A DNA stretch of 64,000 nucleotides from Roseospira marina. GTDB taxonomy: Bacteria > Pseudomonadota > Alphaproteobacteria > Rhodospirillales > Rhodospirillaceae. The DNA is taken from the NCBI RefSeq assembly GCF_014197855.1, contig NZ_JACIGJ010000004.1, positions 310,001 through 374,000 of the forward strand. Direction: 5' to 3'. The notes beneath the pieces were generated by a model. That model was not told where the DNA came from. It saw only the letters and a program-made list of their open reading frames with translations, and searched no databases. The translations under genes were made by a program, and so were the position numbers. The stretch's first letter is position 1. Each line of letters begins with the position of its first letter. Positions 1 to 9,000 of this stretch are shown here, piece by piece.

Positions 1-800
1 AGCACCGGCTCGCCCCGCCAAGATATGGCGGAGCCCAAAAGGTCGAGATTTGCAACAGAAACCTTCAACACCGACACCACTCAAACCGATCCGCTCAACA
101 GGGATGCAGGATTTCCTGAAAAGACCAAAATGAGCGACAGGGTCACGACAGACCTCGACGCCATAGCGCTTGTCCCCAGGAGAACGACGGCACGCTCCAT
201 TGCGATCGGCGGCGCCCTCCCAAGCTAAATTGAAGTATAACCAAAACCTTTCCACTCGGTCCACCTGCAAAGGTCGACTGTAGTGCGTCGGTTTTAAATC
301 ATACCCCAATCCGCTTTGACAGATAGTTCGCGTTACCCCCTTTGTCTAGAGATACAACAAGGCAAAAATTTGGCGTGCCATCTGGGCGTGTAAAGGTTCC
401 GCCGGTCCAGAAGGTGGGCCAGAAGGTTCGGCGCAACGGGCAGAATGTGCTTGCGGTCTGTGATGTACAGCCGTACGGTCAGGCGCGGCTTGGCCGGGGG
501 GAGGGGGGGGCGTGGCGGCGCATCACGCACGCCAACCGGCGGCCTGGCGCATTGTGCGGGGCATCTGGGCGATACAAAGCGCCCCACTTTTTTGCTATAC
601 ACGTAAATCGTCGTCGCAATCTGGTCCAGATTGCTCGAGATTTGCTTTAAATTAAGTTTTATTGATGTCGATTGTCGTCGCAATCTGATCCAGATCGCTC
701 GGGATTTGGTTCAGTCCTCAAAAGGGAGAACGACACGCATCGCTCGGCCGCGGCCGGCCGCAAGGGCCGACGGCGGCACTCCAACAGCACGCGACGGCGG
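1..800. other. Gene-poor region downstream of the stress-metabolite operon
   Basis: I see no convincing gene here. The possible reading frames are short, overlap on both strands and show no family motif. The stretch holds AT-rich patches (about 230-330 and 590-680), a G-rich run near 497-510 and the pair of palindromes listed separately. It lies just past the end of the four-gene minus-strand operon, so it may contain its transcription end and decayed mobile DNA. Confidence 0.5.
610..708. repeat. Two operator-like palindromic repeats 64 bp apart
   Basis: A stretch of about 35 bp starting at 610 recurs at 674 with three mismatches. The first copy contains the perfect 19-bp palindrome GCAATCTGGTCCAGATTGC at 616-634. 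The second contains the near-perfect GCAATCTGATCCAGATCGC at 680-698. Symmetry plus duplication at six helical turns is typical of a dimeric regulator's operator. No start codon with a recognisable gene follows on either strand, so the controlled gene may be lost or lie left of the window. Confidence 0.45.
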
Positions 801-801
801 C

Positions 802-1791
802 TCAAAGCCGTCCGTGAAGGACCGTTGTGTGGTGCGCGTCCGTGTCGACCTCGCCGCTTACGGGCGCGCTTAAAGGAGGTGTCCATTGGGGTGGCGCCGG
901 ATCCCGTCGGGCGTCGACGGTCCCATAGATCGACGCCCGGACGACAATGGACTTCGCCCATTCCGAATGCGTCGCGGGCTCGTACATGAGTTGATCGATC
1001 TGAAACACGGCCGGGGCGTCGTGCGCAAGGACGGCTTCGGCCGCCTCAAGATCACTTCGCTGCACCCGATAGCACGTCTCGATGGTTGCGATCTGACAGG
1101 GGTGTATGGCGGTTTTCCCCACGAGCCCGTACTCAAGGTCGCGCATGACCTCCTGCGTGAGGGTCTCGGAATCGCCGAACTCGTCGAAGACCGGTGCCGT
1201 GAGCGGGAACCCGTAGGGCCGGAAGATCGCGACCAGGTTCGCGATCACGGGCCCCACGGCCGTGTCATAGATCGTCCGGCCGGGCCCGCGTCGAACGCCG
1301 AGAAAATTCAGCAGGTCGTTTCCACCGATGCGGAGGGCCAGGATCCGCTCCTTGAGATCGGGTGCCGACAGCACGTCCCGAAGCGCGCTCATTCCACCGG
1401 GGTCAAAAGCCTCCAGGGTTTCCAAGGTCGGCATCAGGTGAAAGCGCCGGGGCGTCATTGCGGCGCACGCGGACACACTGTCCGCGGTTGCCTTCGGGAG
1501 GACGAACCCATCGATCCGCTCCACCCCGGGCATCGTCAGAATGCGCGAGAGCGTTGCCGTGTCACGCGGGCGTACGAACACGAGCGCGCGGCGATCCGTC
1601 CTGATCTGCGGCAGGCATCGGCGCAGGTTGTCCAGGGCGGCCTCGACCTGGCCATACAGAATGCTGTCTTCCGTGCAAAGGATGACGGACCGCAAACCGG
1701 GGTGCCGGTCGCCATTGGCGATCGAGAGAATATCGGGCCGGGTGGCGGGAATGTACAGACTGGCCCCAAGGCGAAGGTGCGTGTTGGTCAT
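802..1791 (-). CDS. CitE-like C-C bond lyase (TIM barrel) of a Ter-type biosynthetic module
   Basis: The 329-residue protein is of the HpcH/HpaI aldolase / citrate lyase beta type, in the divergent branch called C-C_Bond_Lyase that occurs in tellurite-resistance (Ter) associated loci. Visible marks are the N-terminal LGASLYIPATRPD strand, VFVRPRD, the acidic metal-site segments RIGGNDLL and DEFGD, and the C-terminal GKTAIHPCQI typical of CitE-like enzymes. The chosen ATG at 1791 overlaps the upstream stop codon as ATGA, so translation is probably coupled. It is the last gene of the operon. The substrate is unknown; in this module the lyase is thought to help build or cleave a nucleoside-like metabolite. 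Confidence 0.85.
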   Translation of the reverse strand: MTNTHLRLGASLYIPATRPDILSIANGDRHPGLRSVILCTEDSILYGQVEAALDNLRRCLPQIRTDRRALVFVRPRDTATLSRILTMPGVERIDGFVLPKATADSVSACAAMTPRRFHLMPTLETLEAFDPGGMSALRDVLSAPDLKERILALRIGGNDLLNFLGVRRGPGRTIYDTAVGPVIANLVAIFRPYGFPLTAPVFDEFGDSETLTQEVMRDLEYGLVGKTAIHPCQIATIETCYRVQRSDLEAAEAVLAHDAPAVFQIDQLMYEPATHSEWAKSIVVRASIYGTVDARRDPAPPQWTPPLSAPVSGEVDTDAHHTTVLHGRL

Positions 1792-2888
1792 GCGTCCCCC
1801 AACGTCCGGATGACGGCGCACGCCGAGTAAGGGAGGTCGGCATCGAACTCCACGGCAAGGCCCCGCTCTGCGGCGAGCGAGACCAAATGATCTGTGTCTT
1901 CCGAGGTCGGAGTGCGCACAAAAAGCCGCTCGGGAACCCGTCGCAACAGGGCCCGCGTGGACTCGCCGATGCCGGGCTTGATCCTGTTTCTGTCCCCGAT
2001 CCCGCTGCGGGCGAGCATGGCCTCGACGAAGGCCTGCGACACCGCGGAGGCCCGCGACCGTTCCGTTTGCGTCCAGGCGGCCGGTTCGGCATCGGCCAGA
2101 CAGACACGAACGTCCGCCATCTGTTGATCCACGTACCAGCGGCTCAGGTCGCGCTCCGACAGATGATCCAGAATGACGCAGCCGTGGAAATCCCCCGGCC
2201 CGACGACATCGGCGTTCAGGACCGTTCGGCTGACGAGCCCCGAGATCACCCCGTTCAGGATCGCGGAGGGAATGACATAGTCCTCGTCGCCGGCGGCGAT
2301 GTCCGCCTTTCCCGCCAAGTCGGACAGGACACACAGCGGGGCGTCGACAAGCTCCGGAAGATCGCGGGCAAGGGTCTCGGCGAGTTCGTTGGCAATGGCC
2401 CCCTTGCCCGTCCAGCCATCCACGAAGACCACCGTCGAGGTCGCATGCTGCGCGAGGATCGCCCGCATGGCGATACGATCGATTCCCCGGTCGCGAATGA
2501 TGGAGACCGAGTAGTGCGCCACCGTCCGCCCCAAGGTTTCAAGCGTTCTTTTGAGAAGAACGCCGATGGGTGTGCCCGCCCGGGCCAGGCTGACCAGCAC
2601 GATCTCCTCGCCGCCCCGCGCGGCCAAGGCCTTGGCGAGGCGCGCGATATCCCGGCCCACGCGCCCCCGGTTGGCGTCGAAGGCCTGTTCGAACGCCCGC
2701 ATGTAGGCGGGCGTTGGGGCGCTTTCCGGGGCGAGCATTTCGCTGTAGTGCCGCCGGCCGCTCTGGATCGCCCGTTCCTTTGCCTCGACATCGACGAAGT
2801 CCATGCGCACAGGCTTGAGGAGGAATTTCACGTCCGCCGGGTCATAGCTCCCGCTGACTCCGTGCTCCAGTCCCATCATGCCGATCAT
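1788..2888 (-). CDS. StiP-family protein: PRTase-like domain plus PELOTA-type RNA-binding domain
   Basis: The 366-residue protein belongs to the family annotated as 'cysteine protease StiP', which sequence analysis places among phosphoribosyltransferases. Residues about 20-280 form the PRTase-like part: LVSLARAGTPIGVLL is the first nucleotide-fold loop and VVFVDGWTGKG (about 151-162) corresponds to the PRPP loop. The last about 80 residues (from RVPERLFVRTPTS) match a PELOTA RNA-binding module. The gene overlaps both neighbours by 4 nt. In Ter islands it occurs with the same partners, which supports a role in making or attaching a ribosylated metabolite. The enzymatic reaction is not established. 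Confidence 0.85.
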   Translation of the reverse strand: MIGMMGLEHGVSGSYDPADVKFLLKPVRMDFVDVEAKERAIQSGRRHYSEMLAPESAPTPAYMRAFEQAFDANRGRVGRDIARLAKALAARGGEEIVLVSLARAGTPIGVLLKRTLETLGRTVAHYSVSIIRDRGIDRIAMRAILAQHATSTVVFVDGWTGKGAIANELAETLARDLPELVDAPLCVLSDLAGKADIAAGDEDYVIPSAILNGVISGLVSRTVLNADVVGPGDFHGCVILDHLSERDLSRWYVDQQMADVRVCLADAEPAAWTQTERSRASAVSQAFVEAMLARSGIGDRNRIKPGIGESTRALLRRVPERLFVRTPTSEDTDHLVSLAAERGLAVEFDADLPYSACAVIRTLGDA

Positions 2889-3640
2889 GCCCCCGCAGCC
2901 ATGGGCAGCGGCGTCCGAGCCGACAGCGCGGCCATGATCTGGGAGTCGGACGGCGCCACCGCAAAGTCACACAACCCCATGAACGCCACGTCGGTGAGGC
3001 TGTCGCCCACCCCCACCGTCAGGACCGGCTCCTCGCCGATAAGGGCGGCCTGCACATACGCGACGGCTGCGGCCTTGCCCAGAAACGGGGGCAGCACGGC
3101 CAGATTTGTCGCGTTCAGGTGGATCGTCCAGTCGTCCGGAACGAAAGACGTGATGGCCGTCCCCAACCGCGACATGTCCTCGACATCTCCCGCGTTCAGC
3201 TTGACCGAAATGTAGAGCGGAAGCCCCGCGTCCTGGATGATGCGATAGCGGACGTCCACGCGCTGATCGGCGGCCGCCTCCGCGACACCCTCCAGCAGCC
3301 GTTGCAGGACGGGCGCCGTTCTGTCCGCCGCCTGTGCCATGCGCGCGTGCCACACGGGATCCGGCTGACCGTTGGCCGCCAGGATGACGCCACCGAACGA
3401 GCAGACCGCAAGGCTGTCGAACGGGAGGGTCACCCGCCGAAAGGCGTCGACGTTGCGGCCCGTGACCGGAATCACCGTGGCATCCCTGGCGAGCCACTCA
3501 AAAAAGGCGACCTGGCGCCCGCATCGGAAGGACAGCGGATGGCCATCACGGTCCATAGCGGCCGGGTGGTCGGCCGCCGGCTTTTTCCGATGGGTCTGGA
3601 AAAGGGTGTCGTCCAGATCCACGAAGACGATGCGTCGCAT
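2885..3640 (-). CDS. HAD-superfamily phosphatase of the Ter-type biosynthetic module
   Basis: The 251-residue protein carries all HAD signatures. Motif I is FVDLDDTLFQT with nucleophile Asp8 and Asp10, motif II is IPVTGR, and motif IV is GVGDSLTDVAF at about 208-218. The large cap between them resembles sucrose-phosphate-phosphatase-like (Cof-type) enzymes. The ATG at 3640 follows the upstream stop by one base, so it was preferred to longer in-frame extensions that run into the previous gene. It probably dephosphorylates a sugar- or nucleoside-phosphate intermediate made by the neighbouring PRTases. Confidence 0.85.
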   Translation of the reverse strand: MRRIVFVDLDDTLFQTHRKKPAADHPAAMDRDGHPLSFRCGRQVAFFEWLARDATVIPVTGRNVDAFRRVTLPFDSLAVCSFGGVILAANGQPDPVWHARMAQAADRTAPVLQRLLEGVAEAAADQRVDVRYRIIQDAGLPLYISVKLNAGDVEDMSRLGTAITSFVPDDWTIHLNATNLAVLPPFLGKAAAVAYVQAALIGEEPVLTVGVGDSLTDVAFMGLCDFAVAPSDSQIMAALSARTPLPMAAGA

Positions 3641-3641
3641 A

Positions 3642-4790
3642 TCAGGCCCCGGGCGCGTTGAAGAAAACGGGTTCGGCCCCAAGGGTCGCGAGCAGCCCCG
3701 TCTGGGCGGTCTCCGGCGGGGTTTCGTAGCAGACCAGAACGCGGTCGTACTGTCCGTTCCGAACACCGTAGAGGAAGTTGGGGATGCCATCGTTGTAGGC
3801 ATCCGGGAACTCCAGGATGCCTTGGATCTCTGTGCCTTCCTGGATGGGTGAACGGGTGGTGGCCTGCACCCGGACGTCGGCGCCCATGCCCGCAAGGCGG
3901 CGGGCGAGTTGGAACGGCGGGTAAACGAACTCGCCGGTGCCCAGCACCAGGATCCGCTCACCCCGCCGGGCCCGGATCGCCGCCACATGATCCGGCAGGG
4001 GACGCGGCGTGCGCAGGCCGAGACGGCCCCAATTCACCGGGATGAGCGCATCCTTGACCTCTCCGTTGCCCGTCACATCCGGCATCCTGGGCGCGCGGGC
4101 ATCCGACGCGGCGCTGAAGGAATGGCGTCCCTCAAGCAGGGAGAGAAATACCGTCGGGGCGGGCAGTTCGGCGCGCACCTCTTCCCTTCGCGCGTGGCCC
4201 ATCCAGTCCGTGATGGTAACGCATGCGATCTGCGACAGATGCGGCATGTGCCGACGACAGACGTCGGCGAGGGCAATAAACGTCGAACCGGTCGACGCCT
4301 CGTCATCAACCAGAACCAGGGTCCGGCACGCTGCGAACAGCGCGGCATCGGCGGGTGCGGCCGGCTCATAGATCAGATGACCCGTGGCGTGACTGTGGCT
4401 CTCTTCGAAGCGCGCGAGCACGCGGTGGTCCGCCAGACGGTACCGGGTCGAATGCAGGAAAAGGAGGTCCTGCCGTCCGGCCAGGGTCTGCCAGGCGTCC
4501 TGGATGCCGTGCCCAAGGGCGATGGCGGTCTCGGCCATTCCGATCACCACAACCGGTCCCGGCAGATCGTTCGGCAGTTTGGCGGCCAGCTTTCGGTGGA
4601 TCATCCGCATAACGCGGGGCTGCACCGGCAGGTGCCGTCCGAGGACGCGGCTGACGAAGATGAAGGGGCGCTTAGGGTTCCGGCGGCTCGCAAAACCGCA
4701 CAAGTCATCGAGAGCGAGATCGCTGCGGTCGACATTGACCTGGAGAGTCCCCCCCGCCAAGCAAACGCTGGCTCTGGTCATGGCAGGCAT
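3642..4790 (-). CDS. Phosphoribosyltransferase with C-terminal TRSP domain (first gene of the operon)
   Basis: The 382-residue protein has an N-terminal PRTase fold (PRTase_2 type). VVVIGMAETAIALG forms one phosphate loop and LVLVDDEASTGST (about 157-169) is a textbook PRPP-binding loop. The C-terminal part contains RILVLGTGEFVYPPFQLA and resembles the TRSP domain known only fused to this PRTase type. It opens the four-gene minus-strand operon, whose promoter should lie just above 4790. Expected activity is transfer of ribose-5-phosphate from PRPP onto an unidentified base. No ter gene is visible nearby. Confidence 0.85.
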   Translation of the reverse strand: MPAMTRASVCLAGGTLQVNVDRSDLALDDLCGFASRRNPKRPFIFVSRVLGRHLPVQPRVMRMIHRKLAAKLPNDLPGPVVVIGMAETAIALGHGIQDAWQTLAGRQDLLFLHSTRYRLADHRVLARFEESHSHATGHLIYEPAAPADAALFAACRTLVLVDDEASTGSTFIALADVCRRHMPHLSQIACVTITDWMGHARREEVRAELPAPTVFLSLLEGRHSFSAASDARAPRMPDVTGNGEVKDALIPVNWGRLGLRTPRPLPDHVAAIRARRGERILVLGTGEFVYPPFQLARRLAGMGADVRVQATTRSPIQEGTEIQGILEFPDAYNDGIPNFLYGVRNGQYDRVLVCYETPPETAQTGLLATLGAEPVFFNAPGA

Positions 4791-5928
4791 ACCGTTCGTC
4801 TCGCCCTCTCGACCATCCCTTGGCAGACCGCAAAATCAATGGCCGTCTGGTGGGGTCGGCGGCGTCGGCAGGGGCCGAGCCGCTGTTTGGGACAGATTAA
4901 AACCATCGTGAACGTCATACTCGCAATACAGCCCTTACCGTGCCCTCCGCTCGGACACTCTGTACCCTTGCTCGCGACCATGCCGGAGGCCCCCCCCGGC
5001 TCATCCCGGTCCGTTGAAGCGCCGGGCGCATCGTGCCGACCCGGGGCTTCCGACCGATCTGTGCCCGCGGCGCCTGGGCTTTACCGATGCGGCGTGCGAA
5101 GGCCCTGCCCAACCCATGCCAGCCTCCTTAAAACTAGGCACTCAAACAACCGACACAAACCCGTGACGAGGATCACCGTGCTCTTCCCCTCGCCGTTGTG
5201 CAGAGACGACGTGCGATGACCTTGCCGTGGATGTCGCGACTCACGACACCTCAAAACGGACGATCATCAGAGGCGACCGTTTCTGAGCGGTGGGGAGGAC
5301 CACCGGGGATGGAGTTCATCGGGTGGGACCGTACATATGCCACCATCCGCTTTCACTGCTGCCCTCCTGCTGCTGAATGGCACGTGAGCGCTGAAGCATC
5401 GGATGGAGTTGTATGGCCAGCCTATTATAGAGCCGGATACCGGCGCGCCGCTTGGCCTCACACTGGCAAGCGGCCGGAAGATGGCACAACCCAGCCCTTC
5501 GCGCAAAGAGTTGTCTTATGTGGCCTGAAGTGGCTTCAGCAGGGGGCCCTTGCCGCTCCACACAGGCTTCGGTACCACCGGGGCGCTCGGATTGCGCGAC
5601 TGCTTTCTCAGAGATCCGGACCACGAGGCCTTAGACAGGGCTTAATCTGTCTGTGGCGCCCCTCCCGCGTGGCACGGGGTCACGTCAAACGTGCCACAGG
5701 ACCAAGGGCCATGAAGGGGATCGCAGCCATGGGCCCGTGTGTCGTTTTGGACGTTTCGTTAAACGAGCCGACGATCTGCGTCATGGATGGCGGGACAGGG
5801 ATTGTCGGACGTGGCCGGTGCGGATCGACACGGGAGGCGATGGCGGAAGCCCGCCCTGTTGCATCAGCAGAACAATCCTTGCTTGAATTCCGCTTCGGCC
5901 GACTGGACGAGGTAGTGGGGCGTGATAG
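4791..5928. other. Gene-poor 1.1-kb region with mobile-element debris
   Basis: No intact gene can be supported here. The only recognisable coding remnant is the IS110-type transposase start listed separately. The remaining sequence has stop-rich frames and base composition less GC-biased than neighbouring genes, for example around 5380-5440. The operon promoter for the minus-strand genes should lie in the first 100-200 bases of this stretch; I see no clear -35/-10 pair. Confidence 0.5.
5711..5853 (+). pseudogene. IS110/IS1111-family transposase, N-terminal remnant
   Basis: Translation from the ATG at 5711 gives CVVLDVSLNEPTICVMD followed by GRGRCGSTREAMAEA. This matches the start of IS110-type DEDD transposases, in which the first catalytic Asp sits in a 'GLDVSL(K/H)xxxVCVxD' strand. 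After about 48 residues the similarity stops, and the rest of the about 340-residue enzyme, including the C-terminal serine region, is absent. It is a dead fragment left by insertion and deletion. Confidence 0.6.
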
Positions 5929-6318
5929 ATGGCGGACTTTCTTCCAGACACGATCGTCGCCGTGCTGTCAGTTCTCTTCAGCATGGCGCGCTTCGAAAAC
6001 CAGAGGTGGATCCGCGCGCGGCTCAACGGTTATCGGGGCAGCTGGCAACTTCTCGGGGTCCTCGTCGATATGACGGGCGTGCTGGCGCTGTTGTTCTCGG
6101 TCGCCTTCCTTGTGGCTTATGACTATGGCACCTCGGTGGAGCAGGCCGTCGGCCTCCTGGTGATAACCTTTGTCGGCGGCATGGTCGGTTCGACGGCGCT
6201 GGGCGCGGTGCTTGGCGGGGATCGAGCCATCGTGTGGCTGCTCGCGACGCTCCTCGTGTGGGCGCTGGCGGTCGGTTTGGCTACCCATGTCTCGTGGTTC
6301 GGGCTGGTGCGGCTTTAG
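5929..6318 (+). CDS. Small integral membrane protein, function unknown
   Basis: The 129-residue protein has an amphipathic or short hydrophobic N-terminus, a positively charged stretch (RFENQRWIRARLNGYRG) and three strong hydrophobic segments at about 40-63, 72-95 and 100-122. Codon usage and the clean GC-rich third positions support a real gene. I recognise no family. It stands alone between mobile-element debris and tRNA-Glu. Confidence 0.6.
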   Translation: MADFLPDTIVAVLSVLFSMARFENQRWIRARLNGYRGSWQLLGVLVDMTGVLALLFSVAFLVAYDYGTSVEQAVGLLVITFVGGMVGSTALGAVLGGDRAIVWLLATLLVWALAVGLATHVSWFGLVRL

Positions 6319-6587
6319 CCGGTGCCCCTGCCTGCCCTGACACGGTGGGTGCTGGGTTGCGCCAGAGTGGCCCGCGACCGCAAGGATGGTCGAGGCATCT
6401 GATGCCGGAGGTTTAGCACCTTGGCGGTGGACCCCGACGCCCCCGGCGCGGAGGACCTGTTCGGGGGGCTGACGCCTCTATAAGGCAACATGCCGAGATT
6501 GCAGCGGGCACCATTGCGTCTGGTGCGTCCCGAACCGTCCGGCCCCGTTCCGGCACGTCCATTCCGTATATTTTCCGTACGAACGAC

Positions 6588-6612
6588 AAAAGCCGCCCGA
6601 GGGCGGCTTTTA
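6588..6612 (-). terminator. Rho-independent terminator of tRNA-Glu
   Basis: Read on the minus strand, the stem GCCGCCC / GGGCGGC with a 2-nt TC core is flanked by an A-run and a T-run. It lies about 27 nt beyond the 3' end of tRNA-Glu, as expected for its terminator. Confidence 0.8.
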
Positions 6613-6638
6613 AAGCTTTGACACGCTTGGGAAAAGCG

Positions 6639-6714
6639 TGGCGTCCCCAAGGGGATTCGAACCCCTGTTGCCGCCGTGAAAGGGCGGTGTCCTAGGCCTC
6701 TAGACGATGGGGAC
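6639..6714 (-). tRNA. tRNA-Glu(TTC)
   Basis: On the minus strand the 76-nt sequence folds into a cloverleaf. The acceptor stem is GTCCCC/GGGGAC, the anticodon stem CCGCC/GGCGG encloses CTTTCAC with anticodon TTC, and the T arm is CAGGGGTTCGAATCCCCTT. The 3' CCA is encoded. It is an isolated tRNA with its own terminator downstream. Confidence 0.95.
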
Positions 6715-6898
6715 CCAAGGTCCGGCGCCATCGCGCCGGGGACGAATGGTTAGACGATCCGGGGGACGGTTTGCAAGCGGTTTCTTGCGCCCTTTGGCGC
6801 AAAAAAAAGGGGACCGGAGGACGCAAGCGAACCTCGGGCGGGCGACCGGAGCCCCGCGCGCCCCGGGCCGCTGTACGTATCCGGTCGCCTCGTTCCCC

Positions 6899-7882
6899 TC
6901 AGCCCCACAGGGCGCCGGGCGGCGGGCTCATCCAGCCCCGGTCGTAGGCGATGCCGGGCACGCGGTCCTTGCCCAGGAGCACCGGTCCGTCCAGGTCCAC
7001 GAAATCGGCGCCGCTGGCGATCACGGTGGCGGGCGCCATGGCCAGCGATGTGCCCACCATGCAGCCCACCATGACACCCAGGCCGGTCGCGCGTGCCGCC
7101 GCCGTCATCTCCAGCGCCTCGGTCAGGCCCCCGGTCTTGTCGAGTTTCACGTTAACGGCGTCGTACAGGGGGGCGAGCCGTTCGATATCGGTGGTGACAT
7201 GGGCGCTTTCGTCGGCGCACAGCGGCACCGGCGCCTCCAGGCCCACCAGGGCGGCATCCTGGTCCGCGGGCAAGGGCTGTTCCAGCAGGCCAACGCGCAG
7301 GCGGGCCAACGCCGGCAGCGCGGCCCGAAGCTGGTCCAGGGACCAGGCCTCGTTGGCGTCCACGATCAGGTCGGCGGCGGGCGCGCCGTCGCGCACGGCG
7401 GCGATGCGCTCCAGTGCACCCTCAGCCCCCACCTTGATCTTCAGCAGGGGACGATCGGCGAGGGCGGCGGCTTTGTCGCGCATGGCCTCCGGGGCGGCAA
7501 TGGAGAGGGTTTCGGCCGTGACCATGCGCTCGGGCGGGGCTGCGACGCCCGCCAGATCCCAGGCCCGCCGGCCCGTTCGCTTCGACTCCAGGTCCCAGAG
7601 CGCCGCATCGACTGCGTTGCGTGCCGCACCCGCCGGGAGACGGTCGCGAAGATGCTGGCGGGTCAGGCCGCCGGTGAGGGCGTCTTGAATCCCCCGGATG
7701 CTCTCGACCACGCCGTCGGGGGTCTCGCCGTAGCGGGCGTAGGGCACGCTCTCGCCGCGCCCCCAGACCGAGCCCTCGGTGAGCGTGACCACGACCACGA
7801 CCGCTTCCGTGCGGGTGCCGCGCGAAATGGTGAAGCCGCCAGCGATCGGCCAGCGCTCGATGTCGACGCGAACCTCAGGCAT
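6899..7882 (-). CDS. dgcA: N-acetyl-D-glutamate racemase DgcA (enolase-superfamily epimerase)
   Basis: The 327-residue protein is of the muconate-lactonizing / dipeptide-epimerase group. It has the catalytic KxK in LLKIKVGAEG (about residue 147), metal ligands in IVDANEAW, the second catalytic Lys in NVKLDKTGG and the C-terminal GCMVGTSLAMAP loop. On fold alone it would be called an L-Ala-D/L-Glu epimerase. The immediately upstream, 8-nt overlapping DgcN gene instead indicates the D-glutamate pathway, where DgcA converts N-acetyl-D-Glu to N-acetyl-L-Glu. ATG 7882 was chosen because residues upstream of it are only the other frame of dgcN. Confidence 0.85.
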   Translation of the reverse strand: MPEVRVDIERWPIAGGFTISRGTRTEAVVVVVTLTEGSVWGRGESVPYARYGETPDGVVESIRGIQDALTGGLTRQHLRDRLPAGAARNAVDAALWDLESKRTGRRAWDLAGVAAPPERMVTAETLSIAAPEAMRDKAAALADRPLLKIKVGAEGALERIAAVRDGAPAADLIVDANEAWSLDQLRAALPALARLRVGLLEQPLPADQDAALVGLEAPVPLCADESAHVTTDIERLAPLYDAVNVKLDKTGGLTEALEMTAAARATGLGVMVGCMVGTSLAMAPATVIASGADFVDLDGPVLLGKDRVPGIAYDRGWMSPPPGALWG

Positions 7883-8882
7883 CGGCGAGCAACCGATCCA
7901 CGAGCGGCTCCACGCCCGTGCGCACCGGATCCACGACCGGCAGGCCGAGGCGCTCGCTGGCGTTGTGCAGTTCGCGTCGGGCGGCGTCGTCGTCCAGCGC
8001 CGAGGTGTTGAAGCAGCCACCGATGAACCGGGCGTCCGGGCACACCAGCCGGGCGCATTGCAGGTTCAGCGCCATGCACTCTTCCAGGTCGGGTAGGGAA
8101 TAGCCTGGCAGGCCGCGCATGTGGGGACGGCCGGGCTCGTGGCACAGCACGAGGTATTGGGGTTGCGCGCCGTGCAGCAGACCCAGGGAGACGCCGGCGT
8201 AGGAGGCGTGGAACAAGCTGCCCTGGCCTTCGACCAGATCGTAGTGGTCGGGGTCGTTGCCGGGGCAAAGCACTTCGGTCGCGCCGGAGATGAAGTCCGC
8301 CACCACCGCGTCGACGCTCACCCCGCCACCGGCGATCAGGATGCCCGTCTGGCCCGTGGCGCGGAAATCGGCCTTGCAGCCGCGCGCCTTCAGCGCGTGC
8401 TCCATGGCGAGCATGGCGTACATCTTGCCGACCGAGCAGTCGGTTCCGACCGCCAGCACGCGCTTGCCCGGGCGGGGCACGCCGTGGGCGACCGGGAAGG
8501 TGTCCTTCGGATGACGGACGTCGTGTAGCACGCGGCCGTGCTCCTGCGCGGCGTCCATCAGCTCCGGAATGTCGGCCAGTCGGTTGTGCAGGCCCGCCGC
8601 GATGTCGAGCCCGGCGGCCAGCGCGTCCCGGAACACCGCTCGCCAGCTTTCCCCGATGATGCCACCCCGGTTGGCCACGCCCACGACCAGGGTGGCGGCG
8701 CCGCGTGCGGCCGCCTCCTCCACGGTCATTTCGGGCAGGCCGAGGTCCGTTTTGCAGCCCGGCAGGCTCAATTGGCCCACGCAGGCGTTCGGACGCCAAT
8801 ACTGGATGCCGCGCGCGGTCTTGGCGGCGAGGTGGTCGGCGGCATCGCCGAGAAACAGGAGATAGGGCTGGCTGAGATTCAT
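7875..8882 (-). CDS. dgcN: DUF1611-family N-acetyltransferase DgcN
   Basis: The 335-residue protein is of the DUF1611 family, with a P-loop-like VLAVGTDCSVGKMYAMLAM (about 140-160), GQTGILIAGGG and HYDLVEGQGSL, all characteristic of this family. In alphaproteobacteria this protein acetylates D-glutamate, feeding DgcA. The preferred start is MNLSQPYLLF at 8882; an in-frame ATG 32 codons upstream exists but lies in the intergenic region divergent to matB. The LysR/RpiR-type regulator often found with these genes is not present. Confidence 0.85.
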   Translation of the reverse strand: MNLSQPYLLFLGDAADHLAAKTARGIQYWRPNACVGQLSLPGCKTDLGLPEMTVEEAAARGAATLVVGVANRGGIIGESWRAVFRDALAAGLDIAAGLHNRLADIPELMDAAQEHGRVLHDVRHPKDTFPVAHGVPRPGKRVLAVGTDCSVGKMYAMLAMEHALKARGCKADFRATGQTGILIAGGGVSVDAVVADFISGATEVLCPGNDPDHYDLVEGQGSLFHASYAGVSLGLLHGAQPQYLVLCHEPGRPHMRGLPGYSLPDLEECMALNLQCARLVCPDARFIGGCFNTSALDDDAARRELHNASERLGLPVVDPVRTGVEPLVDRLLADA

Positions 8883-9000
8883 GGACGGGAGTCCCCTCGC
8901 TACGACGTGGGTGCCGGACACCGTAGGCCCGCTTTTGCCTCGGGGAAAGGGTGTGTGTATAAGGCGTCGTTCCGTCACGCTGTTCCGAGAGGTTGAAGCG

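Noticed and set aside
25-228. 67-residue plus-strand frame at the left edge
   Set aside because: It has no ribosome site, no recognisable motif and sits in a region without coding character.
5263-5276. 14-bp match GATCATCAGAGGCG to the 41-43 kb repeats
   Set aside because: The similarity ends at once on both sides, so it is too short to call a fifth copy.
5198-6073. 291-residue plus-strand frame over the gene-poor region
   Set aside because: It mixes non-coding sequence, the IS110 remnant and the out-of-frame start of the membrane protein gene. No coherent domain or codon bias is present.
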